Assembly (NCBI GenBank): GCA_013365325.1
Contig: JABVXV010000582.1
Location: 1-24,639, forward strand
DNA from: Dipetalonema caudispina
Taxonomy: Eukaryota; Nematoda; Chromadorea; Rhabditida; Onchocercidae
DNA: 24,639 nucleotides
Reading direction: 5' to 3'
The notes under the pieces are model-generated. The model was not told where the DNA came from. It did not search any database and worked only from the letters and a program-made list of their open reading frames with translations. Of the stretch, positions 10,324-21,481 are shown one piece after another (the first letter of the stretch is position 1; each line of letters opens with the position of its first letter). Made by a program: the position numbers and the translations under genes.

Positions 10324-11747
10324 TTAAACAAATAACCAGAAAGTGTGCAATATGGAGCAACAACATAAATTGGAACATAATGCCTCGTTTCTGATCCCAC
10401 TCTCTTCTTTTATGTAAGTCAAATATTTAAAATTAGGTCGTATTTTACAGTTTTCATGTTCATCAATTATTAATCCACCTTTAACCTCTCCTTTCTCATT
10501 CGTCACCCTCAAATCACTAATCACATAGTAATTGTGGAAAAAGCCTGATTTTTTAGGGCAGATTTAGAAATTAAAATTTGTGTTAACTTACCAAGAATTA
10601 ATTTCTGCGCAGAATGCAATTAGTTCTTGAATCTCAGAGCATTTACACATAGCCTGGTTCAAATTTTATGACAGGATGATCTTCTTCGGAAATCGGAATA
10701 TGGTTGGAAATTGTTAAGTGATGCGTTTATTCGTGGTAATAATAGATATGCATTCTGAAGAAATATAAGAAATTTCCAACTAAATTTATGTCGGAATCCG
10801 TGAATTTCATTTTTTTCGTTAATTATAACAATTACTTATTGAATAATTTGAAATAATGAAAGTTAGGAGAGCACTGATGGTATGAAACTTTGGCAAACTG
10901 AAGGAATTTACTGAATTATTGTTTATGTTTAAGTTATATGAGATCAGAAGAAGGTAACAAAGTTTGATAACCACTTAAATTGTTCACAGTCGATTTATAT
11001 CATTGTAACATCAAATTTTCCGCTCATTTATACACTCAAAATTGGTAACAGAGACATTAGTAGCACTTCTGGTAATAACATATAATTAATTACTTCATAT
11101 TATTAAAATACTTATATTACCACACTGAGCGCGACGCCTTCTATGCCTCCTACTTAACTTTTTTCTTCTGATATATGATCCAATTTATTGCACAGCCAAA
11201 CGGTAGGATTCTATAATGAGAGCAGGAATAAACGATCATAATTATCGAGAAATATCCTTGCCTGTTCTTATTTCAAAGTTCAATTTGACAAGGCACATTT
11301 CTTTCGCTCTATGCAAATGATGCAAGTATTTGCAACCGAATTTCAAATTTTATTATACCTCGAATTTAAATTTTAATCTTTCTCTTTTTTACTCGATTCT
11401 AAAATTCCTACTATTCAGTTACAACAAAAAGTATCTTTAAATACTGATATGTGCATACTTTAAAAGATCGATAAATTCCTCAGATATTCCTATGCAGATA
11501 CCACCGAATTTTGAAAATGATAAGAATAACGAAGTTTCTGTTATTCGTAACATGCATGCAGCTTCTTTGCACTTCGCATGCAAATGGCAATTCACTGAGC
11601 AGAATTTCAGTATTTTTTAGCGCATCGATGGAAATTTTCTCACATACCAACAGAAAGCACAAATTCAGAATGATAGAATGTAATGCTGACATTCTGACGA
11701 AAATAATATTCATAAAATTCAGCGCCACAATCAATTATCACATGCAA
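10324..11747 (-). CDS. Five-exon cysteine-rich protein with hydrophobic C-terminus, unknown family
   Basis: Minus-strand exons are 11648-11747, 11502-11594, 11121-11152, 10592-10653 and 10324-10516. Phases run 1, 1, 0, 2 without conflict. Donors include GTATGTGAG, GTATCTGC and GTAAGTTAAC. The 159 readable residues contain the cysteine clusters DCGAEF, NCHLHAKCKEAAC, AMCKCSEIQELIAFC, INSC, ENCKIRP and a final CSNLCCCSILHTFWLFV. That last segment resembles a GPI-anchor or tail-anchor signal. The start is not resolved: the first exon opens after a weak GAATAG acceptor and no signal peptide is seen. The 32-base exon 11121-11152 is very GC-rich; in another frame it reads RRHRRRRAQC. It is a paralogue of the gene at the left edge. 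Its start region lies about 160 bases from the divergent protease gene. I do not recognise the family and infer an extracellular role only from the cysteines. Confidence 0.6.
10571..10669. repeat. Duplicated block, copy 2 (copy 1 at 60-165)
   Basis: Aligns with 60-165 at about 80% by eye. The embedded exon is 62 bases here and 65 in copy 1, so the reading phase (0 in, 2 out) is kept although the middle of the exon is shifted in frame. Both exons end with similar residues: LTAFHTDINS in copy 1 and LIAFCAEINS here. Confidence 0.75.
10659..10754 (-). other. Coding-like open stretch inside an intron
   Basis: After a good acceptor (ATTTCTTCAG) the minus strand stays open for 31 codons: NAYLLLPRINASLNNFQPYS, then DFRRRSSCHKI and a stop. 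It could be an alternative last exon of the cysteine-rich gene, joined in phase 0 after exon 11121-11152, or chance. Confidence 0.3.
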
Positions 11748-11904
11748 CTATTCAGTGTGGGAATGAAATTTGATGCTGCAAATTATATTCTTCTCATTTA
11801 TTCATACCTCTCACCTGTTGTTTTTTCAATTTAAAAAGGTCAAAAGATGTCTGTGCACAAATTTCCTGCTATGATAACCAAAAGCAAACAATAAGCTGGA
11901 ACGA
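11748..11904. promoter_or_regulatory. Divergent intergenic region between two secreted-type genes
   Basis: About 157 bases separate the first visible exon of the minus-strand cysteine-rich gene from the ATG of the plus-strand protease. Any promoter or 5' exon of either gene here would be shared or overlapping. I cannot point to a specific control element. Confidence 0.35.
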
Positions 11905-14900
11905 ATGAAACTAAATATTTTAATTATATTCGCTTTTGTCTTTATTTTCATCAAGAACGGTATGCAAATTTCATCGAATGTTTTATGTTTAACGAAGTAA
12001 TCTGTTCTAAGATGTTCATATTCTGCTCAGAAAGAGACAAAATCATTTGTTAATTTATTGTTACCGATTCTTATTAAATAATTAGAATGAGAGCATTTAT
12101 CTGTGCCTTTTTTCTGAATATTTTAAAATGAAGGTAAATATGAAAATAACGTCGTTGGAATCTTCACGATTTCGCAAAGATTACTGACAATTTAGCGATT
12201 AATGATCTACTAGAGATTCACTGTTTTAGTTTTCTAAAAAAGATTGAACAGAAGATGTTTTAGGACAGTATTTTTGAATAATATGAGTAATAAATTAGTT
12301 GAAATTCGGAAAGCCAATGGACCCAATGATCACAACGAATTCACATCAATAGCATTTGATTAAGTAAGCAAAAATGGAAAGGATGGAAAGAAGGAAATGG
12401 AAAATGTATACAACAAAGATTAGGAAATGACAAATTCGGAATAAATTAGTTGAAACTTAAATTTAAAGGAGTTGAACTTCAGCTTTTTTCTCTTCCATCA
12501 AAGTCATTTCATTTTTTTTAGTTAAGCCGAGTATCATAATCCCGTTCAATACGACATACTACGGTAAGTTCCATAGCATAACATTAAATTTAGCTCATAT
12601 TTTCACTCGAATTTTTCTTCCTTTAACCTAACGAAGCGTTCCTACCGTGTCAAAATTTTTTTTTTTTTTTTTTATTACTACTTGCTAAATTTCATCGCAA
12701 TAGGAAGTATATTTAAAAATTTCACTTATGGTTAAACCAACTTCTACAGATCCGCGAAAGTGTGGGATACCACTAAATATTATCTCACGTAGCAAACGAT
12801 ATGTACGAAAGCCAAATTATCATTTAAAAGTAATGGGTGGTACAGATGTTGAAATGGGTGAACATCCATGGACTGTGGCTGTTTATTTGAATGGTTGTAC
12901 GTTTTGTTTTTCATTTACTTCTTAGATGAATTATTTACAAAACATTCATGCAGAATTGTTTTTTCTTGATTTGCATATAAACAAAATTGTTCATTGAATT
13001 GTAATTTCATCCGATTGTTCATTATTTAAAGTATTTAAAGTCAGCAACTGAACTGAAGTTAATTGTGTAAGCTTCCTTTCAGTGATTCTTAACATTTTGC
13101 CGTAACATACGTATAAGCTGCGACATCAATGTCTATTCGCTACATTAATATTCTAATATATATCCGTTATTGTTTATGCTAAGATGCTTATGTTATGCTT
13201 ACTTTCAACGATCTTTTTAGCAAACTTCTTACGCATTATTTATTCATTGCTATTTTTAATCTTTTCGAATTCAAATTCATCTTTTTTCATATTTATGTCA
13301 TTGAAAATCATGGATAACACTCAAATACTCAAATACTTAGTAAAAGTCGACTTTTGCTCATAAACATTGAATAATGGAATGTTGAATGATCGTCGGTGTA
13401 ATTGTTTGCTTGTTTAGTAATCAATTGCTTATCTTAATCGATATTTACATTCCAATCACTCAATTCTGTTTTGGAATTGCATCCATCTATCAAATCTCTT
13501 CTTGAGAGCATTATGGCATTTTCACTTGTATAATTTCAAAACTCTTTATCAAAAATAGATATGTTTCAAAGAAAAAAAAATGAAAAATTTAAATGTCACA
13601 AAGTTAAAATATTGGAATTTTTGATTTTTCAAATTCTTTTCTAACTTTCTTTAATCATTGTTACAGTCAGTTGTTCCTTAATTTGCGAGTTATTTTTCAT
13701 TTTCAGTTTACTGTTGCGTTGGCACACTGATTTCCAACAAGCATGTCATAACAGCGGCACATTGTTTTATGAGAGTGGGTATTAAGACATCCATTGGGCG
13801 ATGTCGGTAAATTTGTTTTTAATTACCGTTTCAATCAATTAATTATCAGTTTCCATTTTGCATTTGTGCGAGAAAGGGATAGTTCAATTTGACAGTGAGA
13901 GCTGCTCGAAGCTTCTCATTCCAATAAAGAAAATGTTATACCAAATGATATTATTTTCAAAATTTTGTTAAGATTATATTTTGATATTTTCAAGAGAGAA
14001 AGAAATTCAAATACGCATATGTTCGTATTTTTAATGGTTATGTCGTATTTTATGTTAAGATTATTTGACCCCCTTCTTTATATGATCCTTCCTTTTTGAC
14101 ATAGCCCTTTCATTATTATCTAATTCATTTATTTCTTCAAAGCTAATTAATATAGTAGTTTAATTATTACCCTCCGGAAATATATTTATTTTACATCGAA
14201 GTTATCCACATTGAGATTTTTCCCCAATTAGACATCATTTGTGATTAAAATTCTCGACCGATTCACATTTCTAATAGTTAAACCTTTTATTTTGAGTGCG
14301 GAACATGGGATTACTGAGGAAGAAGCCATAAAAAACACTGAAATAATTTACGGATCAAACTGTCTGAGACGTAGTAAAGCAAGCAAATGTTTCAATTCAT
14401 CACCGATGAAAAGAATGAAAATCGTAAGGTTTGCATATAACCAAGTTTTTTCTTTATTTTCATGAAAAACTTTAAAAACGCAAATATGAAATATGCAATA
14501 GCAATTAAGCGAAATATAATTGCTATTATTACATCGATTAAGGTACAAAAGCATTTTTATTCGTTATCGTTGTTAATGGGAATTTACAAAATATCGCAAC
14601 GATCATTTTAATCATCAAAAATATGCAATTATATCTTAAATAAATTTGTTACAATCTTTAATTTTAAGCGTAATTGATTATTTTTGCATTTTCTCACTGA
14701 GTACAGTTTCAACTTTATGATAATAGATAATTGGAACGATTCTCAACTCTATCATCCCTTCAATTCTAACTTTTTGGCAAGATCATGCATGTATTGGAGA
14801 TTTCAAGCAATATTGGCGCAATTCATCGCTTAACTCTACTTCATAGTTATCTATTCTTTTCCTCAAAGCTCTTCCATACAACGAAACTTCAATTAATATT

Positions 14901-17120
14901 TTAAACTAATCACTTTGTTACATTTGACAGAGCTCAGTATGGTCGTTTTTTTCGACAAAGTTGCTTCGGAGGTGATATTGCACTATTGGAATTGGAGAAT
15001 GAAATAGACGAGAAAGACGCAAATTATATATGTTTGTCAAGTAGAATCCTTATGAGCAAGAAGTTTTACACAATCCAAAGCGTTGGATGGGGAAAAAATC
15101 GTTAGTTTCGCATATTTTCACCTTCTGTTAAATTGTTCTGATCAATTCAGATCAACTGATCTGTTTTACTAGCAAATAAGGAATGATAAAATTAAAGATT
15201 TTAACGAATTGTTTCTTTTCTCAGATTATTAAACCTTCGTTTTCTACTTCTTCTTCCATACATGATTATTCAATTGTAGCGGCTGTGAAACGAATTCTTA
15301 TGAATAATTTGCAAAAATTGGAATTTAATCGCTTGTTAGATCGAGATATATGTAGGGAAAAAGTGGGTGCATTACCGAACGATGCTCTATGCACCGAAGA
15401 AGAACATGTCCGAAATGTTTGCATGGTTTGTTTTTTTTTTTTTTTTTTGAAATAATTATTTTACTTCATATTATATACAAATTTTTTCTGCCATCCAAAC
15501 ATTTATTACTTTGTACGATGAATTAATCACAGAAGTAACGATCAAGCAAACTATGCAGTAAGCGATATGTAAAAAAGTAATTTAGAAATATGAATATAAA
15601 TACTGTCCGAGAAACTGAAGTATGCTCGAAAAGAAAAATTTAATAATCTTAGATAATCCCAAAATTTTATTAGAAAAAATAAACAAAAGCAAATTCTTTA
15701 TTGCTAGAAAATGAACGGTTTTGCATATTATATTTAATTATACATTGCATATTAAAATGATAATTTTGCTAAAAATATTACAAATTATTTCCGATCATTT
15801 TCATCGTATTTCAATCGTTTAGTGAATTTAACTGACATTTTTTCTCTTTTTACAATTTAATCTTAGACATCAGCAAAAGCCATGAAAATTGGGACTTTTC
15901 GTGCTATTAATCTTTAAACTGTAATTGTATTAAAAAGTTCATTTCAAAGAAATATTGTCCAAATTTTAGGCTTTTCTTCAGTTCTATCAATTGTCACTTT
16001 AAAACAGAGAAAAAAAAGTGTGGAACTATTTGAAAATTGTTTTTCCTTTGTTATATTTGCTTATCTTTCTTTATGGCCTAGTACTTCCTTTGACTGCTGT
16101 ATTTTGAAGCCTAAGGATAAGAGATAATAATGAAGCCTAAGAGATATTGCAAAATTCATTTTAGTCTTCCTACTATATTTTTAGCCATTTGTGACATCCG
16201 TACATTGATTAAATCTTTTTCAAAATTTCAATCTTCAATGTGATCAATTTGCCTGACGATATCAACTGATATAGTCACTTAATAGGAAGCCATGCCGAGA
16301 AAATATGCTGGAAATATGGTGGAAGTAAAAAAAATTGTGTAGGCATTCAAAAAAAGAAAAGTTAAATGTAATTAGACAGGTTAAGTAAAGGTTTCTATTA
16401 GAACAGTGCTAATCATATTTGTTGAATTTGCTAAAAGTTTCTTCACCCATTTTCTTGATCAATTTGTTAAAATATTACAAAGTCAGCCAAAATAAGCTCT
16501 GAATTTCACGGCTAAAGTGAAAGAGATATATCGAAGGGAATGCTGAAGCCTAATTTCGAAACATGTGAAAGTTAAAACTAATTTTACAAATTCAATTCGG
16601 CCAAATAATTAGTACTTTGTTTGTTTCTGGAAGTGAACTGCACTTTTCGCAGATTAAAACAAAAATGATGCAAATCAGCCTTTGTTCAACAGTAGAAAAA
16701 TTGTTTTGAGTTGCTGTTTAACATAGGTAAGGGCTGCAAGGCTCATTAAGGGTGTTCCGAACTCGATTTTAGGTCATTTTCTGTTACTTGGAGCTTAATT
16801 TTTTTCTTGTTCATTTCCATTATCGAAATATCTTTATGACAAATAATATTGCTCTTTGGTTAAAATTGAAATTTTCATGAATAATAAATCACGAATGTAG
16901 CTCTAACCGATGATTTCAGGGTGATAGCGGTGGTGGTCTAATGGTGCAACTTCATGATGGACGTTGGCTACTTCTCGGAATCGTTTCATACGGTAGCTCC
17001 TGTGACAGATTATTGAAGAAGACATCACGACCTTTAGCTCAAGTTTACACGAATGTTAAAATGTATAGTGGAGAGATTGATAAATTCACCGGATACTTCT
17101 TACCTTGGGAACAGATCTAA
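11905..17120 (+). CDS. Secreted S1 (chymotrypsin-fold) serine protease, eight exons
   Basis: Plus-strand exons are 11905-11959, 12522-12563, 12750-12893, 13707-13778, 14278-14428, 14931-15100, 15280-15425 and 16920-17120. All phases agree and give 326 residues. Residues 1-17 are a signal peptide (MKLNILIIFAFVFIFIK). A propeptide with a zymogen-type Cys37 ends at Lys59, before VMGG (usual form IVGG). The triad is intact: His99 in LISNKHVITAAHC, Asp170 in GGDIALLEL, Ser263 in CMGDSGGG. GWG is at 207-209. Cys84/Cys100 and Cys37/Cys189 sit where family disulfides form. The residue equivalent to 189 in the S1 pocket is Asn257, not the Asp of trypsin, so cleavage preference cannot be assumed. The insert IIYGSNCLRRSKASKC is typical of nematode members. 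Exon ends at 13778/14278 and 14428 have alternatives (13774/14232; 14423). It may digest host or self proteins; the substrate is unknown. Confidence 0.93.
12657..12675. repeat. Poly(T) tract in protease intron 2
   Basis: A run of about 19 T lies roughly 75 bases before the exon at 12750. The acceptor used (CTTCTACAG) has its own short pyrimidine stretch, so the tract is probably incidental. Confidence 0.7.
15426..16919 (+). other. Longest protease intron (1,494 bases)
   Basis: It runs from the GTTTGT donor to the GATGATTTCAG acceptor before the catalytic-serine exon. It opens with a T-rich run and holds a small duplicated element, GAAGCCTAAG, near 16107 and 16133. A frame starting MPRKYAGNMVEVKKIV at 16291 hits a stop at once. 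I see no intact element inside. Confidence 0.6.
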
Positions 17121-17216
17121 ATGTGCTATGATTGTGCTATGCTTAAAAAGCTGCAAGTATTCGAGCGATATATTGAATTTAAATCTCATTAAGTATCGAA
17201 GGTATGATTTATAAAT

Positions 17217-17222
17217 AATAAA
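17217..17222 (+). promoter_or_regulatory. AATAAA polyadenylation signal of the protease gene
   Basis: AATAAA lies 97 bases after the protease stop codon, on the same strand and at a usual distance. Confidence 0.65.
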
Positions 17223-18858
17223 ATTTGATAAGTTACCAAGGGAAAAAGAAACAATAGAAAGCACAAGCTTTGCTATTCAATTTGACGCGTTAATTCAATT
17301 CCTTTTTTACTGACTTTAATCCAAGTAAGATGAAAATGAAAAAATTATTCTGCAACTGATCTGAAATAGAAATCTCCAGAAAATACATGTCAACTGTTTT
17401 TCCCAATAATCAATCATTCACCAAATGTGATTGGAAAATTGACGTGATACCGTTGTTATCACAAGGGAAAGTTTCATTTTTATTGGAAGAATAGATATAC
17501 CATCGGGAATTTTTGATCGCTTTGTTTCATTGATGAATTTGCACTGAAATCTCATTTGCTCCTATCATGCTCCTATTTCATTTCATATTGGTTTATCGAG
17601 AAACAAAAGTTCGTGGAATAAACGAATTTAAAACATAAATAAATTAAATAACTTTCTCTTTCTTTACCAATTGATGCAAAAATTTTCAACTTTTATACGT
17701 AAAATACAATCTGAGCATTGTTGTTATCATAGAATTTATCACCAAAAATAATTTTGCTGCAGCGATGGCTGATTTGCACAGACTGAAGATTCCTCAATTT
17801 AAAAGAGAGATGAAACTGATTTGAAATTCTTAGTATATTTGCTTTTATAAATTTATACGGTTTTCATTTTTGCTTCAATACGATTAATTTCAATTTCCAC
17901 TTTTGATCCAATGGAGCAAACATTTCTTGTTGCTTAATTAATTAACCACTTGATTTTTTGAGGAAGTGCTATTGAAAGTTTGACGAATGAAGGATAAAGT
18001 TCTAATCAATGCATTACTTAAATATACAAAAAAAAAACTTTAAATTGCCATTTAACTTCCTCCTATTTTACCTTTGCAAAATACAATGTTTTATTTAGAT
18101 ATTTCGTATCCCATATTACAGAAATAATTAAAGAATGCAAACTTTTGCTATTCCCTGTACTTGTAAAATGTATCAACCAATCTTGCTTACCCTGAAGTTT
18201 TTATTTACCATTCATAAATTTCAACAAAATGATAAATTTGAAAAAAAGTACCCGTTACTTTAAAAAAAAAAATTTGTGTTGAAAGTACACTAAGGTAGAA
18301 GAGTTGTATTTTAAAGATTTGCTATCGCTCATTACGATTAAATTCTAAAAGTACAAACATATCTCTTCATAAAAAAAGTACACACACAAAATTGGAACAC
18401 AAAATAGTACAACCGATGACAAAAAAAAAAATCATCACAAAGTACCTTATATTAAAATTTTATTTTTTCACATTTTTCTCTCCCTAATAAATATTTTAAA
18501 ATTTACACAATTAATGATAATTTGCAAATGTCTTGCTAGAACTTTGTATCCCTGTACGTATTTACTAATACTTTTAATGAGAAATCTTTGGCCAAACTAG
18601 GATAATTGTTTGCGAATATGAGTAACCGGTTAATATTGTGATTTGTTATAAATTTACTTTCTATCGAAGTTTCCGATTTCGTTTTTCTTGCTCTAACTTT
18701 GATCACTGTGACTGTAGCTAAAATGGTTACTGTTATGATTTATGCACGGTTATAGATGACAATTAATGATGTAATGATGTTAGCAGACTAAAAATTAAAC
18801 TTACATTCGTTGGGATTCATTTGTGACAAATTATATTATTTGTTCATTAGATAATGAT

Positions 18859-18925
18859 AAGAATTTGAAATACTCAAAATAAAAGATTATTAGTAATGAC
18901 AAGAATTTGAAATACTCAAAATCAA
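18859..18925. repeat. Direct repeat with 42-base period
   Basis: AAGAATTTGAAATACTCAAA is found at 18859 and again at 18901, followed in both copies by AAT and then AAAAG. It is a recent local duplication. Confidence 0.85.
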
Positions 18926-19506
18926 AATAAAAGAGATTGATTAGGTTATAATTAGAATAACCTACATTTCTAGGTACTTATAAATAGCTTATGTTGAGCG
19001 CGAATTCGCTTCAGGATAGTTGGTAGAGATTGTTGTGAACAGTTTTTTTGATCGCATGTATCACAGACAAATAATTGAATAAAAGTCGTATTAGCAAAAA
19101 GTAGCAAGGAAATTAATATCAGTAAAGAAGTTGTTTAATGTAGAAATGACAGAAGCTGACTTGGATTGGAAATGCCAATAATATCGACAATGTCCAAGGC
19201 TAACCGATACATACATATGTGATGTCTATTGTATGTATGGATTACAAAACACATTTTGCTACAATTTAAACATGAGAATAAGCTAAATAATTTATGTAAA
19301 ACAGTTTATAAAATAAATTAGTTCAATGAAATGTAAATTACTTCAATTATTTAAACATATATTATTTCAATTTTTGCGACATTTATTCGAATTTCGCGAC
19401 AGAACCATTCTATCATGAAAATCAGTCGCGGCATCGTAATTTGAGTAAAATTAAAGATTGATGTAGCACATTTCGATGATTAATAGATGAAATTGAAATA
19501 TGTACA

Positions 19507-20229
19507 ATGAAAAGTTTTGAAGAAGAAGGAGGAGATCCTTTATGTCTTAATAAATGACTATTAAGGAGATTCCATCAGCAATGAACGATCATTTTGGGCA
19601 TAAATTTTTTTTTTTGAAATTGAGAGTGCTTCAATATCTATTCGCAATGACCTTGAAACTAAAGGTATTACTCATCTTTTGCATAATCATTTTTTCATGA
19701 ACTAATGTTCAGGAATCTTGTCAAAGAAATCGGTAAATGGGTTTCATTTAATTGGACAAATCATTGAGTTATTATATGGCTAAAAATATGAAAGTTATTT
19801 GTATCAGGTTAACGATTCATTAAAATCATATTTTTCTAACTTGATATCCTGCGACTAGCAATCATTGACAGCGTATTTTCTGGTAGCATTGAAAGAAGTC
19901 TTTTTAAAAGGCCTAAAAGGCCTAAGAAAAATTAAAAAAAACGGTGACACATTTGACAACATTTTGTTACTGGACAAAAATGTTATTTAAATCAACCTTA
20001 AAATATTTTCTCTAGCAATTAATCGTAACCAAATTTGCCAAAATTCCTGAATACCTGCGCTCATTCGGAGATCTGATTGGAATTAATTTGTCAACTTCTT
20101 TGTTTAATTTTATTTGGTTTAATTTTTAATGTGCCAACTTTGACTTTTTGTAGTATCTGGACGAAAGAGGACCTCGAGAAATTTGTCGCTGGAAAAAGGT
20201 GAGAAAACAATCACCAAACCGGAAGAATG
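19507..20229 (+). pseudogene. Possible decayed upstream part of a pyridoxamine 5'-phosphate oxidase gene
   Basis: Short blocks in family order precede the intact last exon: MKSFEEEGGDPLCLNK (like FEExxLxxxDPxxLF), SASISIRND, RNLVKEIGKWVSFNWTN (like RMVLLKGFxxxGFxFFTN), TTFCYWTKM (like VFYWEPL), EYLRSFGDLIGINLSTS (like YFHSRPxxSQIGxxxSxQS) and EKTITKPEE. They lie in different frames with stops between. The last block ends TG at 20229, followed by ATAAGA where GTAAGA would be a perfect donor and would give the family's Trp-Gly-Gly. A different canonical path exists: 20016-20089, 20154-20198 (IWTKEDLEKFVAGK) and 20386, all phase 2, which would replace that Trp with Arg. Single blocks could be chance in AT-rich DNA; the order is the main support. 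Confidence 0.33.
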
Positions 20230-20385
20230 ATAAGAATTTCCATCATCTGATATTTCATTTTGATAATTCATTGTTATAAATTGCCTTAGCTGTTTCGACA
20301 TCTGGCCTAGAAAATCAACTAAAAGGAAGGCTGTGTCAACTTCATCGATGTAGTCATAATTAATAATAAATGAAGAATGTTGTAG

Positions 20386-20515
20386 GGGCGGCTATAAATT
20401 GCTTCCAAACTATTTCGAATTTTGGCAAGGTCATTCTGATCGGATACATGATCGTATTGCATTTGAAAAAAGCGTAGATGGGACGGAATGGTTGACTAAG
20501 TGTCTTTCACCGTGA
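20386..20515 (+). CDS. pnpo: Pyridoxamine 5'-phosphate oxidase, C-terminal exon
   Basis: After a TTGTAG acceptor and in phase 2, this exon encodes 42 residues and a TGA: GGYKLLPNYFEFWQGHSDRI, then HDRIAFEK, then EWLTKCLSP. This is the FMN-binding C-terminal end of PNPO, the vitamin B6 salvage enzyme that oxidises pyridoxamine or pyridoxine 5'-phosphate to pyridoxal 5'-phosphate. Human and bacterial enzymes share WGG(Y/F), EFWQG, R(L/I)HDR and a final RLxP. Here the Arg of the RLAP end is Cys (KCLSP). The exon is undamaged, although I cannot build a clean gene upstream of it. Either functional upstream exons have been missed or the locus is partly decayed. An AATAAA follows at 20832-20837. Confidence 0.85.
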
Positions 20516-21480
20516 AAACTATTTTCAAGGCAATCTTTGCTAATCCAGCTGATTATCAGATTTCCCTCGATATAACTTTCGTAATTGATGTTACTGTTAA
20601 TAATTAGCTGCTTAATATAAATTTCGAAATTATGATTGACCTAATGAAGCATCACAAAAAAGAGAAATACTTGGAATTCTTTCACTTCTCGCAGTTAATG
20701 TTTGGAATTGACAGTTCCCATTTGGCCCAATGGCATTACTCATTCGTTTTAATTTTTATCCAGAAATAGTAGATTTAATGTATTAATTAAATATAGAATT
20801 TATGAAAAACACTTCGAAAAATCTCGTTTGAAATAAAATTCATTGCTTTGATATATACTTCGAAATTTACTTTACTACTTAAAGATTTCTCAATTTGAAT
20901 ACTTTCGTGAAATTAAATCACAGATGTTGTCGTTCCAGAAAAAGTTCCCGTAAAGTTCAAACGAAAAACGATACAGTTTTGATTTCATAAAAAATTTTTC
21001 TGCAAGACATTTATGATTATTGTTAAAGTTTATAGTAATCGGAACCGGTCATTGTTGCTATTCTTAAAATTGTGAAGAAATGGAATACCCAATTTATTGA
21101 ATGGAATATGCACAGCGAGTAAGTTTCGTTGAAGAGATTTTACAAAAATCAATGAATAGTAATTTGCTAAAAGTTAAAATATTGGAATAAAATTCTGTTT
21201 TTTCTTCAGAAAAAAACCTTTATTATTTTATTAATTAGTTGGTGAAAATTAAAGCCTTCATGCCATCAATTAATTAAGTCATATCAGCCCATTAATTGTT
21301 CGGAAAAAATCAAAAAATTACCTTATTTTCACTGTTAATTAATTAAATCAAGTTATATTTAATAATGATATTAGCCAAACCCATGATTCCGATTTTTGTC
21401 ATATTTGATAAACGTTTATGAAAACTGGAAGAAGTTGAAGAACTTAAAAGCTTTAAGCTTCCATAAATTTTTTTTAAACC
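20516..21480. other. Region with coding-like fragments, no gene resolved
   Basis: At 21039-21118 the plus strand reads SEPVIVAILKIVKKWNTQFI then EWNMHS up to a consensus GTAAGT donor. The only nearby acceptor (TTTATAG, ending at 21035) puts TAA directly in this frame. A second short piece near 20941, KVPVKFKRKTIQF, follows a GTTCCAG acceptor. They could be damaged or misread upstream exons of the membrane-protein gene to the right. A polyadenylation candidate lies at 20832-20837. Confidence 0.3.
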
Positions 21481-21481
21481 A

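Larger units (their letters stand above)
17121..19500. other. Intergenic between protease and PNPO-like locus
   Basis: There is a protease polyadenylation candidate near its start and a 42-base direct repeat at 18859-18925. A TATAAATA box at 18979-18986 lies just before a perfect 10-base palindrome, GCGAATTCGC, at 19000-19009. One candidate mini-exon at 17763-17824 follows a good acceptor (TTTTGCTGCAG) and reads MADLHRLKIPQFKREMKLI then stop, but nothing joins to it. No other gene is supported. Confidence 0.45.

Noticed and set aside
10380..10520. Resemblance of NEKGEVKGG to the C-terminal NNKGEMKGS of ribosomal protein L23.
   Set aside because: The match is limited to a few residues. The following residues and the exon chain do not fit L23.
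11511..11834. Plus-strand 107-codon frame starting MKMIRITKFLLFVTCMQLLC with a textbook-like signal peptide.
   Set aside because: It lies antisense to two minus-strand exons (11502-11594 and 11648-11747) that join in phase to further exons and have good donors. No splice path links the plus frame to the protease gene, so it is more likely a shadow. Both cannot be excluded without transcripts.
16291..16800. Possible Tc1/mariner transposase relic beginning MPRKYAGNMVEVKKIV inside the protease intron.
   Set aside because: Only the first few residues suggest it. Stops follow at once, no catalytic motif can be traced in any frame, and I see no terminal inverted repeats.
17560..17640. SYWFIEKQKFVE resembling the PNPO block FYWEPLNRQVRVE.
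   Set aside because: It is isolated, lies in the protease 3' flank and ends in a stop. It shows how easily short PNPO-like strings arise by chance here, and is the reason the upstream PNPO blocks are scored low.
19010..19050. tRNA-like D-arm sequence (AGTTGGTAGAG).
   Set aside because: There is no T-arm GGTTCRA box, anticodon arm or acceptor pairing downstream.
20119..20301. Minus-strand 60-codon frame in the PNPO region.
   Set aside because: It is antisense to the PNPO-like blocks and has no splice context or family match.
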